DNA of 64,000 bases from Paramarasmius palmivorus (taxonomy: Eukaryota > Basidiomycota > Agaricomycetes > Agaricales > Marasmiaceae): contig JAYKXP010000011.1 of NCBI GenBank assembly GCA_037176845.1, positions 858,116-922,115 on the forward strand, in the 5' to 3' direction. The translations under genes were made by a program, and so were the position numbers. Below the pieces are notes generated by a model. That model saw only the letters and a list, made by a program, of their open reading frames with translations. It was not told the origin of the DNA and ran no database searches. Of this stretch, positions 51,467-62,443 are shown in pieces; the stretch's first letter is position 1; every line of letters begins with the position of its first letter.

Positions 51467-52914
51467 ATGACAATCAAGAATGTCCTGGTCACAGGCGCAA
51501 CCGGCAAGTCCATTTGATTGATCCAAACATAAATGTGGCAGCTTATTACCTTCCTAATAGGCTACATCGGTGGCAGCGTTTTGAGCAACCTGTTGAAGCG
51601 ACCAGACCGCGGATCCTTCGATTTTCGAGCTGTGATACGTTCCGCCGAAAGAGCTGAGAAAATCAAAGCATTTGGAGTCACGCCCATCGTGGGTTCTCAC
51701 TCAGACCGAGAACTGATGTTCAAAGCTGCTTCGGAGGCTGATATCGTTATTACTATGGTAAGCAACAAGCGTTCGTGAATAGTCTATGGGTATCTAACGG
51801 TTTTCAGGCGGACTGTGACGACCTTGACGCCGCTCAAGCGATCTTGGACGGCCTGAAGAAGCGCTACGAAGTAACTAATAAACGATCTATCCTCATCCAT
51901 ACTGTGAGTAGTAAAGTCCCCTGTCAGTTTCCAGCGGAGGCTCAGCGGTTCTTCAGTCCGGGACAGGTATGCACCCGAATACGCTCCAATGGTCATTATG
52001 TCTCAAATGCCGTGCTCTGTAATAGCCAATTTGATCGACAACACAAGTGGAGACCATCTATCCGATGTTGTCTACGACGACGAGAATGCGGAGCAAATTG
52101 AAGGCTTACCTCCAACTAACCCTCACCGTCATGTCGATACTGTAATCGTTGCTGCTGGGCAAGAAGGTGCGAACTATTCCGCCCAGACTATGACCTGTTT
52201 CAGAGCGAGACCAAGACTTACCTCCAAATATATGCTTATCAGGCTACGTTCTAACGTATCTCGTTGTACCTTCCACGATCTATGGTCCTGCCCGTAACGA
52301 GCTCGTAGATGCAGGGATTTCCAGCCCCGAGGAGCTATTCTCCAAGCTCTACGTTCCCATCGCTCTCCAACATGGCAACGGCTTCAAGCTGGGCGAAGGA
52401 AAGAACGTCTGGCCCAACATTGAGATTAACGAAGGTTTGTCACCATTAGCTGGATGTTTTCATGATTGATCATACTTACTCTATTTTAGTCGTGGATATC
52501 TACGCTCGTCTCTTTAACGCTGTCCTTCAAGATCCCGTGAACACTCCGAACGGACGCGAGGGCTACTACTTTGGGAACAGCGATCACTACAAGTTGGCTG
52601 ATGTATACAAGACGTTAGCCCAAGTGTTTTATGAACTAGGTAAAGGCAAGAGTCCCGAACCAACAGAGCTCACCAAGGAGGAATTGGACCAGTTCTTTGG
52701 GGTCGGTGTCTTCTCCAAATCTACCGTCTACTATTTCTGACGTTTCCATTGGTTCAAACAGGGCTCATATGCAGTCCAGATCATGAACTCGAACTCGAGA
52801 TGTGTGAGTAACCGGGCAAGGAAGCTGGGATGGAAGCCACAGAAAACGAAAAAAGATTTCCTGGACTCTTTACGAACTGATGTCGAACAGCGACTTCGTA
52901 GGTCCGGTCAGTAA
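51467..52914 (+). CDS. NAD(P)-binding epimerase/NmrA-like protein
   Basis: Eight exons (51467-51503, 51561-51757, 51808-51903, 51957-51966, 52026-52166, 52243-52434, 52490-52701, 52762-52914) join in frame to 345 residues. The first intron is GC-AG (donor GCAAGT); splicing it builds the Rossmann motif VTGATGYIGG. Exon 4 is only 10 nt and supplies SGT after IHT, a segment conserved in this family. Further motifs are YDDENAEQIE, VVPSTIYGPA and the C-terminal SRCVSNRARKLGW. Related fungal proteins are annotated as NAD-dependent epimerase/dehydratase-like; substrate unknown. An unspliced read-through would stop at 52740, losing the last 51 codons. Confidence 0.85.
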
Positions 52915-53278
52915 TCGCGAAGGGAAATAAGGATTTCGGGCTGTCGTTTAAAGACCCAGTCGAAGCACCACGGCGCGTCAAAAGTGCCACACCTTTGAAT
53001 GGCAAATCACAACAGCAATTTTGTTTACTGTAAACAGTACATGACAGCAAGAAAGCACTACAAAAAGACAACAAGGAAAAACAAAAGACTGCAAAGACGT
53101 GTATATGGAATACAGAACGACAGAAGTGGGAAGGATAGAAATGCGAAATGGGTATGTATGGATGTTCAGGGTGTCTGGGAATGATGCAATGGCCACATCT
53201 AGCTTAGAGCATACTTAATAGCGCCAAGTCTCCAGGAATTACCGCTCGACGGGGCAGCTTAGCCATTCGTGACCAACC
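52915..53278. other. convergent intergenic region
   Basis: About 360 bp; no feature recognised. Confidence 0.4.
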
Positions 53279-53871
53279 TCACAGTCCACTCAGTTCCATG
53301 TCATAACGATGGCGCCTTTCGCGTTCAACGATGTCCTTGAACGAAGTTCGGAACAGCAAAAATAAGCACAGTGGAACGGTATGAAATTATACTCGACCCA
53401 CCGAAATATTCCTTTGGGTCTCCTCAGCTTCCGTGTACCAGACAACGATGGCAGGCACGAGCTCAACGTCGATATCGAAGTATTTCTTCCAGACCGAGGG
53501 GGGAGTCTGAAGGCTCTGCGTGCGTATTTTTGAAGCCCTGTTCTTCATGCTAAAGGCAAAGGAAGTCAGGGTCGACGATAGTATCATAGAAAGAGTTGGC
53601 ATGCTGCCACACACCGAAGATGAGTCTGCTTGAAGACATATAATTCATACCCAAGCAAATACTCGTTCTTGACAGCCTCGTCGAAGTTGTCGTCCAACCG
53701 AGCTTCGGCATTGTTGAGTTCAGAGATAGTGATGCATGGATAGTGACGACGAAGGCAGTGGTGGAGAAGGGCAGAAAGGAACGATGCGATGACGATCAGA
53801 GTGACTAGAGCGGGTGCTTCAGAGATTGTCCTCGAGCCGATGTCGGTGGGATCAGCTTTTGTAGTGTGCAT
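53279..53871 (-). CDS. small single-pass membrane protein, copy 1
   Basis: Exons 53871-53615, 53549-53402 and 53335-53279 on the minus strand give 153 residues; an ATG at 53883 in the same frame is an alternative start. One hydrophobic segment (ALVTLIVIASFLSALLHHC, about residues 20-40) is followed by basic residues and YPCITISELNNAEARLDD. The remainder is soluble-looking (VKNEYLLGYEL, RASKIRTQSLQTPPSVWKKYF, VERERRHRYDMEL). The gene at 55345 has the same three-exon design, identical exon 2 length (148 nt) and clear sequence similarity, which supports both models. Family unknown. Confidence 0.7.
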
Positions 53872-55344
53872 TGGTATGGGCATTAGGAAGACGAAGTCAA
53901 AGGAGAGGAGAGGATCATTATCGCGTTCTTTATATGGTTGCATTCTAAGTGGCCGTAGTGACTTCACAAAATTGTTGGCGGATCGGGATCAGAGAAAATG
54001 TTGGTGAATCGGGATCAGAGAAAATGGGTTTGTTGGTGAATCGGGATCAGAGAGGCGAAATCCGAGCTACAATCGGGGACAAAGGCTGTAGGGCCAGAAA
54101 GGAACAAGGTTCAGAAGGTCAAAAAATATCTGCCAATACGACGCAACAATCTGTATCATTCTCTTTAAATGCAGACCACTGCACGTTCTACGGTTCAAGT
54201 TGTCTTCCTACAAAAAACCCGCCGTCATCCGATAAGCTGTACTTTCTCCTTCAGAATCAGTTACGATTTTATCTAACGGAACAAAAACTTCTCTACCTTT
54301 CAACAAGCAATAGAGAACTACTTCCTTGGATGAAAGCTTGATTGCTACAATCCAAAACAGGAGGAATCAGGATGATTCGAGATCCCAGTCGTTCATTCAC
54401 GGGTTTCGGGTACCAACAGCTTACTATAAAGGGTGTTCGCAGGAGCTTGTCGGCATGCACATGATTCCGGCGATGTAATTTTTCGTAATTCTGCATCTGC
54501 TGGAAAGCTCGTCTGAATGTCCCGTCTATGGTCTCGAAGCTTGTATTAGCTTAAAAGCGCAAACGAAACGACGCGAGGCTGAGAATGAGAATGAGGCTGA
54601 GGAACCAGAATGTGTTGACAAAGCCGAAGGAGATGACAGGTTTTTGAACCTAGTACGCTCGAGTTGAATGTAGCATCCCGCGAGATCTTCGTCTAGCCAT
54701 GATATGTCGATTACGCCAAAGGCCCTGATAAATTGTCAACATGAGCCTGGGAGAACTGAGCGTCGATATCTTCCAATACATCATCTCATTGTTATGTGCA
54801 CCGCCCTCGTAAATTCCACCACTGTTCCACCAGGTTATGAGCTATCATATATATCATAGGCCGTTACTTCTAGGTTCCTCGCTCTGAGAATGTCCCGTCG
54901 GAGGTAATGTATCGGAGAGGAATACCTGAAGACATGAGTGTCAGGGATTTGTCAAAATTCCGCGTAAATGGAGTACTTAAGAGTAAATGTCATGTACGCA
55001 TTGAGAGACTACAGCTGCGTTTGGGCTTGGGTGTAGCGACGTGGAACAGATGACAACTCAAAAAGGAAAGCGTGCAGACCTGTGCAGACCAACCTTCGGC
55101 CGAGCAGACCGTAGCCTGAATGAGGGGTGTTATCCTACGTCTTCTACAGATACATGGTGTCATAGCAAAACATAGCAAACATGTGATTCTACACGTATCA
55201 GGTGTTACTAGAAAGCAAGATAGCAATATGGAAACAACAGGTGAAAGCGAAAGATAGGATGACGAGGCTCGAGTGGAATAATCTGGGAATGGGTCTAAAA
55301 AGTCGACGAAACGGTCGCTTTTCGATGTGCCCAGTTGGGCAAAC
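53872..55344. other. intergenic region with minisatellite
   Basis: About 1.5 kb separating two paralogous genes. Apart from the tandem repeat at 53975-54055 and a GAGAATGAG-rich patch near 54580 no gene or element is supported. Confidence 0.4.
53975..54055. repeat. short minisatellite
   Basis: Three imperfect units of 26-32 bp, each containing TTGG(T/C)G(A/G)ATCGGGATCAGAGA. It lies in the upstream region of membrane protein copy 1. Confidence 0.8.
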
Positions 55345-55967
55345 TTAAACGTTCGTTGCCAACATTACACGTCTTCCAAGTTCGATGTTATACCGATAGC
55401 GTCTTTCATGTTCAACAATGATCTTCAAAATAAACGGTAAGCAAAAGATACCAGCTGTCACATTTGAAAGGACTCACTGAAATTTCCCGTTGAAGCACTT
55501 CTACATTGACATACCAGGCCACGATATTGGAGATCAGCTTGACGTCGACATTGAAGCATTTCTTCCAAATTGACGTTGGAGTCTGAAGGTCCTGAATCCG
55601 TATTTCGGAAGCCTTGTACTTGATGCTGAAACGACGTTAGCGATAACGTCAGGCCTAATGAACAATTTCAATACCGAAGACGAGTCTGTTTGATGCCATC
55701 CAATTCGTGCCCGCGCAAGTATTCGTTCTTGACGGCATCCGTGTATGCGTTATCCAACAATATCTCGACTTCATTAAGTTTGGAGAGGGTGATGCATGGA
55801 TAAAGACGACCACGAAGGAGAACAGCAAGAAGGACAAAGAAAGCGATGACAACAAGAGCGATTAAAGCTCGGCTGCCATGAGACATTTCTGAAATTGCCG
55901 TGAAGCCCAGCTCTGTATTCTCAGCGATGGAGTCGGTTTCAAGTTGAAAATCAGGAGCGGCGTGCAT
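55345..55967 (-). CDS. small single-pass membrane protein, copy 2
   Basis: Exons 55967-55675, 55625-55478 and 55422-55345 on the minus strand give 172 residues. One membrane segment (RALIALVVIAFFVLLAVLL, about residues 33-51) is followed by RGRLYPCITLSKLNEVE. Exon 2 encodes KYKASEIRIQDLQTPTSIWKK and exon 3 IIVEHERRYRYNIELG, each closely matching copy 1. The longer N-terminus is the main difference. Function unknown. Confidence 0.7.
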
Positions 55968-56624
55968 TGCGACCTGAAAGAGAGGGTCGGTCGAGATACA
56001 ACGAAGAGGGGGAGTAGAAAGGTCTTTTATCCTGAGGAGATTAGAAATAGGCAGCCAAGGGAGACCAACAAGTGTTCTATTCAGTTAACATCCTGTCTGT
56101 TCTTTCGACATGATAGGATCTGCTTGCAGCGGGACTTGGCTAACACTTGGCACTAACTTCATAAGCTGGATCGGATGGACATGTGAAGATACTAAGACAT
56201 ACCGCACTGGTAGTGGTAACTGAGAAGAGTGCGATTCGGCGAGTTCTCAAAGGAAAGTTGAGTGGTGAAAAGCCTCTTCCGATCCCATTCTTGCTCAAGC
56301 GCAACTGGGTGGGCTCGGTGCTGTTCGGTGTATATCTAACTCTTCGTCTTCGACATCTTGGCATAGTGTCACCTGTTCTCCGATACGGCCGATTCCCCTG
56401 CATGCGATGCTGGTCTGTGCGCTGGACTGAGAGACATCTAGTGGAGGAAAGAGACACTCACACCAATCTTTACAGCCTTTTGAACACCCTTCGAGCCCAG
56501 AGTACATCGTTACACTGGCATCGAACACTTCGTTCCTCCTTTTCGAGGCTTATACCGGCACCTAAAACCCTTTTTAAATCCACCCTCGGCGAAAAATGAG
56601 TCAATGGCTGTTGAATGACATCCT
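55968..56624. other. intergenic region
   Basis: No gene supported; open frames here do not resemble any family. Confidence 0.35.
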
Positions 56625-56815
56625 ATGACATCCAATTCGTGTTTGACGTCATCCAAATACGGGTTGTCCAATAACGCCTCGACTTTGATGAAGCACTTTG
56701 ACGAAGCAGGAGAGAGCAGGAGAGAGTGATGCATGCATGGATAGAGGCGGTTGCGAGTGAGAAGAAGGACAGCAAATTTATGCCGAAATTGCTGTCAACA
56801 TCAAGCGGCCGAGAA
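56625..56815 (-). pseudogene. broken third copy of the small membrane protein
   Basis: On the minus strand the pieces LYPC, VEALLDNPYLDDVK and HELD match exon 1 of copy 2 (LYPC, VEILLDNAYTDAVK, HELD), but they are separated by frameshifts and an 18-nt deletion. The membrane segment is degraded, and exons 2 and 3 were not found. Confidence 0.65.
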
Positions 56816-57458
56816 TGCCGTAAAGTCCGGCTTATGTAGGTGGATCCATTGCCAGGCCCACGCCGGGTGCTCACTGAACAGCTTCAGGAGTAATAGGACG
56901 ATGGGTACCGCCCGATCCAGGTACATGAAAACGCGTGGGCACAAAGTGACATGCGATGATGTCGGAGAGGGAAGGGCAACGGCGGAGACCGTAGGAAGGC
57001 CGGAAATGGCCCGAAAAAGACCCCCGACGTGTGACAACGACCACAGAGTGACAGCTCTTGTGTGACTTGCTTTTTCTCCTTGTATTTTATTAGAAACGCC
57101 GTTGCCTGTCATTCTATGCAAATCTCTTCGTTTCGTGCCCTCGCAATTCGATTTCATTAGGACTCAAACGGTTAGGCTCGTTGTCTTTGCTGCCCAATCG
57201 CTTCCAGAATGCTGCAATGCCCGGCTTTTCAATATTCAATCCTAATTCCCATCCGCGGTTCTAATCCATGCACACAACAAATTACGAGGCCCAGCCCAAT
57301 CTTTCCCTGCGAGAATGAACTACTGCTAGGATATCTAGGTGCTCTACTTGCCAAGGTCAATAGAAAGGCAGCCCTTTTTTTGCTTCGTGAAACGCAGGAT
57401 GTCTACCACTCCCTACGACTTGTATCGTCTTGTCCACCTTGTCCACTAACTATCCACC
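56816..57458. other. upstream flank of MULE-like gene
   Basis: No gene. Any 5' terminal repeat of the MULE-like element should lie here, but I could not match one by eye to the 3' flank. Confidence 0.35.
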
Positions 57459-60400
57459 ATGAACATATCCGCGCTACTAAATGCCGATGTTCAAAATACT
57501 GGACTTACACAAGGCTCATCTTCTAACCCTCCTAACTCCAGTCCCGATAATACTTACGTTCCGGATATGTCTTTGCCATATCTAGTGAAACGTAACATTG
57601 TCTTGAATTCTTCCACCACACTCGCCTCCCTCTCGTACTATGCTCAAGGAGCTTATGTTCCTTATCTCTCCACAAGCTATGATCGTACACAACCCGAAGG
57701 CCATCTGTTCGAAGTGGATTCGGACAACTGGCAAAATCCCATTAACGATCAGATGTATTCACATCACGAACCCAAAGGTGGAAAGCCCCTTGTCTTCGCC
57801 GACGTTCTGAGAGACTCTGAGGGTAACAAAGTGCCTTGCAGCAGAGCCTTTACCACATGTGAGCAGCAGAGTCCCTATTCGTACTTTTGACTGTTGTTCA
57901 TCGCATATTCAGGTCAAGGAATGAAGATTTGTCCGTACACAGTCCGGGACATAGTCACTCAACCTCATGTCCAAGTTGATTCCAATGCCTGTCAGATGTA
58001 CGCGTCTGCTGAACGTCAGATAGCCCAATCAACCAGCTATCGAGACGTATTAGAGGCTACACTGTCTGCCTGGGCATGTTTACGTGACAAAGGATGCCTA
58101 GGACCCCTACAACAAGAAACCACCTACACCGCTGCAGAGGCCGAAGCAAGAACTGAACTCCTGGCCACACCCCAGAAGGCCAAGCGCGGCCAGAAAGGAA
58201 AGAAAACCTGCGAAGGGCGCCTCAAGCTCTTTCAGGTCAACAATGACTATGTGGTACAGTAAGGATTTTTATCATCTTCCTGATTATAAGGCACTCATTA
58301 AACGGACTACAGATGCGAACATTATCATTATCGGAACTCGCGAGATCATACATGTCGTTCTCTCCCCCGATCTAAGTATGAACTGGACTACTTTGCTGCT
58401 CTGTTCTACGATACAAAGTCTGTCATTGCTCACTACGAGAATGCTATGGAGCAAGAAGGGTTTGGACCACTCGCTCCTTGCACCACTGTTCGGAATTTCA
58501 CCAGACAGTCCAACAAATGCCGTACGTCTATTATCCATTATTACCAACTTAGCTATTGATGAGCGGTACTTATCATTCCTCTCTAGCTAATCATCACCGT
58601 CAAGCCGATGGAAAATTCTACATGACGCTGCTGGATCAACTTCCGTGCGAGAGCACATTTGAGGTCTACCAGCCTCATGCCGAATATCGGCGGAAGTGCC
58701 CCAAGATATTGGTTATCTGTCGCGGTCCTCATTCCCATCCCATTCCAATTTCATGTAAAACCCCTACTTCAGTTCGCAGCCGATTAATTGCGTTCTTCAA
58801 GACTTTAGATGACCTACCAAATCTGACTGCACGTCGACTCATACGAAGCGATTCTGCCAAAGTCTTCCTTCAAAAGGAGCTTCCCCTTCTCAATCACCCC
58901 ACCTTCATTGACCTCCACTGCTCACTCAACAACCGAGATCACCTCCAGGCTATAATCAATTACGCACAGAACACGGTCTATCCTCAAGGTACCGCATGGC
59001 AAGGTACAACTTCCGTATCTCAAAAAAAAACTGTGAATTGACACCGTATACCTAGGCTTACTCTACTTAAAGGCAGTGGAAGACAGGACTCTACCGCCGG
59101 AAAAACGATACATACGGTTTGCTGAAGAAATACGTCTCTCCGACTCCGACTCCGACTCAGAGCTTAGCGGGGAGCCTTTCCGTTTGATAATATGCATGAA
59201 ACCTGAAAACTCTCTGCGACTGGTCCGTGATGGAAGACATGTCCAGAGTGATATTGCCTTCAAACGTATTCCTGGATGGTTGGAGTTTGAACTGGGTGGT
59301 CGTGAACGAACTACTCACTCGGGTACGCTATAGCCACCTCTCAACCAATTCCAATTGTTCTAATAATTTGTTTTAGGTGTCTCGTATCTAAGGGCATTCC
59401 TCACACGACAAACAGCGGAGGCCCATCGTGTCTTGCTTCTCAAGGTGCACGATATTGTTCTATCCGACACAGGACAACCTCTCCGGTTTCGGCATCTACA
59501 TTCAGACTCTATCGATGATCTGGACTTCGAGGGTATACAAACTTGGACGGTTGATCAACATGGTGGCCAGGCTAAAGGTACGCCTAGCCTTTAATATTGG
59601 TTCAATGTTCTTATTAGCGTCAGGGATTGGGGAGTACTTGCAACATATAGCTCCCCCCCACCGACATGATTTACATCAGCCAACCAAGCTACTGACTGAA
59701 CTAGGACCATACGATCATCTGAAGCGTTTGATACGCGTTTGCGTGGCCCATTTTTATAGGAACATTCAAGAGACTCACTGTGCCCCAGACGTTCAAACTG
59801 CCATGAAAAGCTTGGCTTGTTTTGAGCACGCCGACTGGGAAGGGGCCTTAACCTACATACGAACCAAAGGAGACCGAAAGGCCATAGGTATGTGGAATTC
59901 TTGATATTTGACTACTAGTATGAGACGCGCTCAAACTGTTTCACCAGACTGGCTCAATGACAAAACACGGAGCCAATTTGCCTTTCCCGGAATATGTTGG
60001 CAGAAAAGCTTCATACCCGCACGAATGTGGCAAGCTGTTGATGGTACTAGCAACATCATTGAAGCCCTTCATAAGGACTTGCTTATCGAAGGAGCTCAGT
60101 GTTCGTTAGTAGGTGGTATTATTAAGGCGGCTCACTATGATCATGTTCAACTCCAAACACATCAGGTATGTATTACGCTCGCGTCATATAACTTGCTTCC
60201 AACGTGGAAACACAGACCTCAATCCATCAGAGTATCCCGGTGCGCTACAAGACCCGCGATGTTTCCTTTCGTGAGAGAGAGAGCTACTGACGTCATGGTA
60301 TGTTATTGAAAACTTTATCTAGACTGCTGTCATCTGATTGTTATTCCTAGCAAATGCGAGTTCTCGTCGTTACGATGCTCAGGACAAGTTAATCGAGGAC

Positions 60401-60628
60401 CAAAATGCCAGTCTAGAACAAGCATGTCAAGCCTACCAAAAAGCCAAGGATGGCTTTCAAAATTTACTCAGTCGAAATGCAGAAGCCGAACAGATGACCA
60501 AGGCACAGAAGAAGCTAACAAAGGCTCAAGCGAAGTACAAAAAAGAGTTTGCGACAAGTGAACGAATGCAGGATGCAGTATTAGGGAGTGGACGTGTATC
60601 AATTGCTCTTTACGGTATTAACAGCTAG
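57459..60628 (+). mobile_element. MULE-like transposase gene with one in-frame stop
   Basis: Ten exons (57459-57858, 57913-58258, 58313-58521, 58587-59003, 59056-59322, 59377-59577, 59624-59887, 59948-60165, 60216-60297, 60351-60628) all join in frame with GT-AG introns. The only defect is TGA at 60288-60290 (about codon 799 of 894). The N-terminal half has CPY, CEHYHYRN, CTTV and CPNHHR clusters, possibly metal-binding. Then comes a DDE-type pattern: DIAFKR, WTVDQHGGQAKG, CVAHFYRN (the CxxH insert seen in Mutator transposases) and TSNIIEALHK (Glu). The end is coiled-coil-like. I infer Mutator-like from these motifs. The family is highly repeated in mushrooms. No terminal repeats were found. 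Confidence 0.65.
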
Positions 60629-60717
60629 TTTTGGGTCAGTTGTTTGACAATCCCATACAAACTTCATCACCAGTCTACGATTATAAGTCAATTGCGGCAA
60701 ACGAAACCTTGAACTGG

Positions 60718-60842
60718 ACTCTGACGAAACTCTAACATGAACTCTAACATGAACTCTAACGAAACTCTAACGAAACTCTAACGAAACTCTAACGAAACTC
60801 TAACGAAACTCTGACGAAACTCTGATGAAACTTTAACGAAAC
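60718..60842. repeat. 11-bp minisatellite
   Basis: About eleven units of ACTCTAACGAA with minor variants (ACTCTGACGAA, ACTCTAACATGA). It lies 90 bp after the MULE-like gene stop. Confidence 0.9.
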
Positions 60843-60933
60843 TGACGGAGACTGAGGCGACTAATAGCGACCAATTGCTAGGATTCATTGACCTATTACC
60901 CTAGAGACTTGTACATCTACGAGCTATATAAAG

Positions 60934-61534
60934 TCAGAAGCCAGGATACATGTATGCTGTAGGTGCAGTCTGTACGTCGGGGCGACGGCTATATGGAATG
61001 ACTACAACCTCAGTCTGACCCCGAAGAACGGCAGTAATAAAGACATCTACGGCTTCCTGGTATGTATCTCGATAGATGCAAAGTGCTCGAGGTACACCAG
61101 ATACCAACGTGCTAGATACGTCACTGTCAATGAGGTCCATTAGTAGCAGTCCCCAACACAGACCACAACACATACTGTCCCTGTACGATTCCGATTCTGA
61201 GACCGCGAACGACGGCATACCAGCGATGTTCGGGAAGAATCTCACTGGCAGTTCCAGCATCCGGTCCAGCAGGAAGATCGGGAGCAGGCACCACTGGGAG
61301 ATTGTTATTTTCCAGCTCAATAACTTGCACTATACAAGGCTGTCAGGACGACGGTGGTTTCTTTTGTGAATGCTGGGCTTACAGGCAAGGGGGGCCACTG
61401 TCAGACGGGCTTGTAGGGCATTCTCTTGAGATAGGCTGAGAACTCCCATCAGACCTATAGATTGTGTGAGCATGTTGACGTTGCGAAGGGTAGAAGGAGG
61501 AAATCGTACCAAGTACGCCCAAAAGATCCGCCAT
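60934..61534 (-). CDS. small protein with RNase H1 N-terminal-like (viroplasmin) domain
   Basis: Exons 61534-61510, 61454-61383, 61329-61176 and 61123-60934 on the minus strand give 146 residues. The C-terminal half reads HRWYAVVRGLRIGIV, a short linker, VSGVPRALCIYRDTYQEAVDVF, then EVV. This matches the RNase H1 N-terminal / caulimovirus viroplasmin fold, which binds RNA/DNA hybrids (WYxVxxGxxxGI, VxGxxxAxxxxFxxxxEA). No catalytic RNase H domain follows. Such short stand-alone proteins are common in Agaricomycetes. The first exon is short and the start is uncertain; an open frame continues upstream. Confidence 0.65.
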
Positions 61535-62443
61535 GAATGGCGCATCTTCACGCGATCCCGGCACAACCACAGTGGACACCAAGTGAGGATGAACAAGTCG
61601 TCCATTATAGCCTAAGAAACCTATTCAGCTACGATGCTCATAAGGTAAAAGGCACATTCGAAAGTCTCACCATTTTGTTGTAACAGAGCCAGAGCATCCA
61701 TTATGAGGACAACGAATATGAGCGGTACACAACGTTTTGGTGATGGTTGAAAGGTAAAGAGGTTGAATACCTCAAAGTCCAAACAAAACTACTTATACGG
61801 TGAAATGTAAAGTGGCATCGCCCCACCCCTGGAGACCGAAAGACTTCCCTCTCAACCGCTCTGAAGTTTGGATTTCTAGAAACACTCCCCAAGGTATTCA
61901 CCAGGTAATTCCCGTTGACGTTTGGAAGAATTAGTACACAAAAAAGCAACACGCGCGGTTCTCGCGTAAACCCCACCCGCCCAGCCAAACGACCTGAGAT
62001 TTATAGTGGTTTTAGTTGACCCTTCAGACATCTCAATGTCCCAATTAAGTCGGTTTCTTCAACCCCGCGGACCTTCGTAACAAATGTCAAACCCCTCCCA
62101 CCCACACACCCCCCGCCCCCCTCCCCTTTCACCCCCGCCCGCCCAGCCCTTTAGTTGTGACGAATTACTTGACGACGTGCATTGCCAAGCCAAGCCAACA
62201 AATTAGTTCGATAGCTCACTTTACAGATAGACTGGGCTGATTTGACACCATGGCCCCCCCCAATCAAAACGCCACCTCGGAGACGAAGAACTTTAGGACA
62301 TGGATTGTAGTGTGTCTTCCGACGGCCTCCCCCCTGAATACCGAGTTTCCAGTGCATCTTGGTGTCGCGACTCCCAGCTCCTGGCTAGTAACACCGTATC
62401 ATAATCATTGTTGACATCTACAGGCAGAATCTCACGAACTCAC
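61535..62443. other. repeat-rich region with C-rich tract
   Basis: No reliable gene. Contains the C-rich tract at 62092-62148; bases 62200-62390 probably include a further exon of the minus-strand repetitive gene to the right, but its frame could not be fixed. Confidence 0.4.
62092..62148 (-). repeat. C-rich tract, G-quadruplex motif on the minus strand
   Basis: Dense C runs (CCCCCCGCCCCCCTCCCC and further) give at least five G runs of three or more on the minus strand separated by short loops, which fits the G-quadruplex consensus. Confidence 0.75.
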
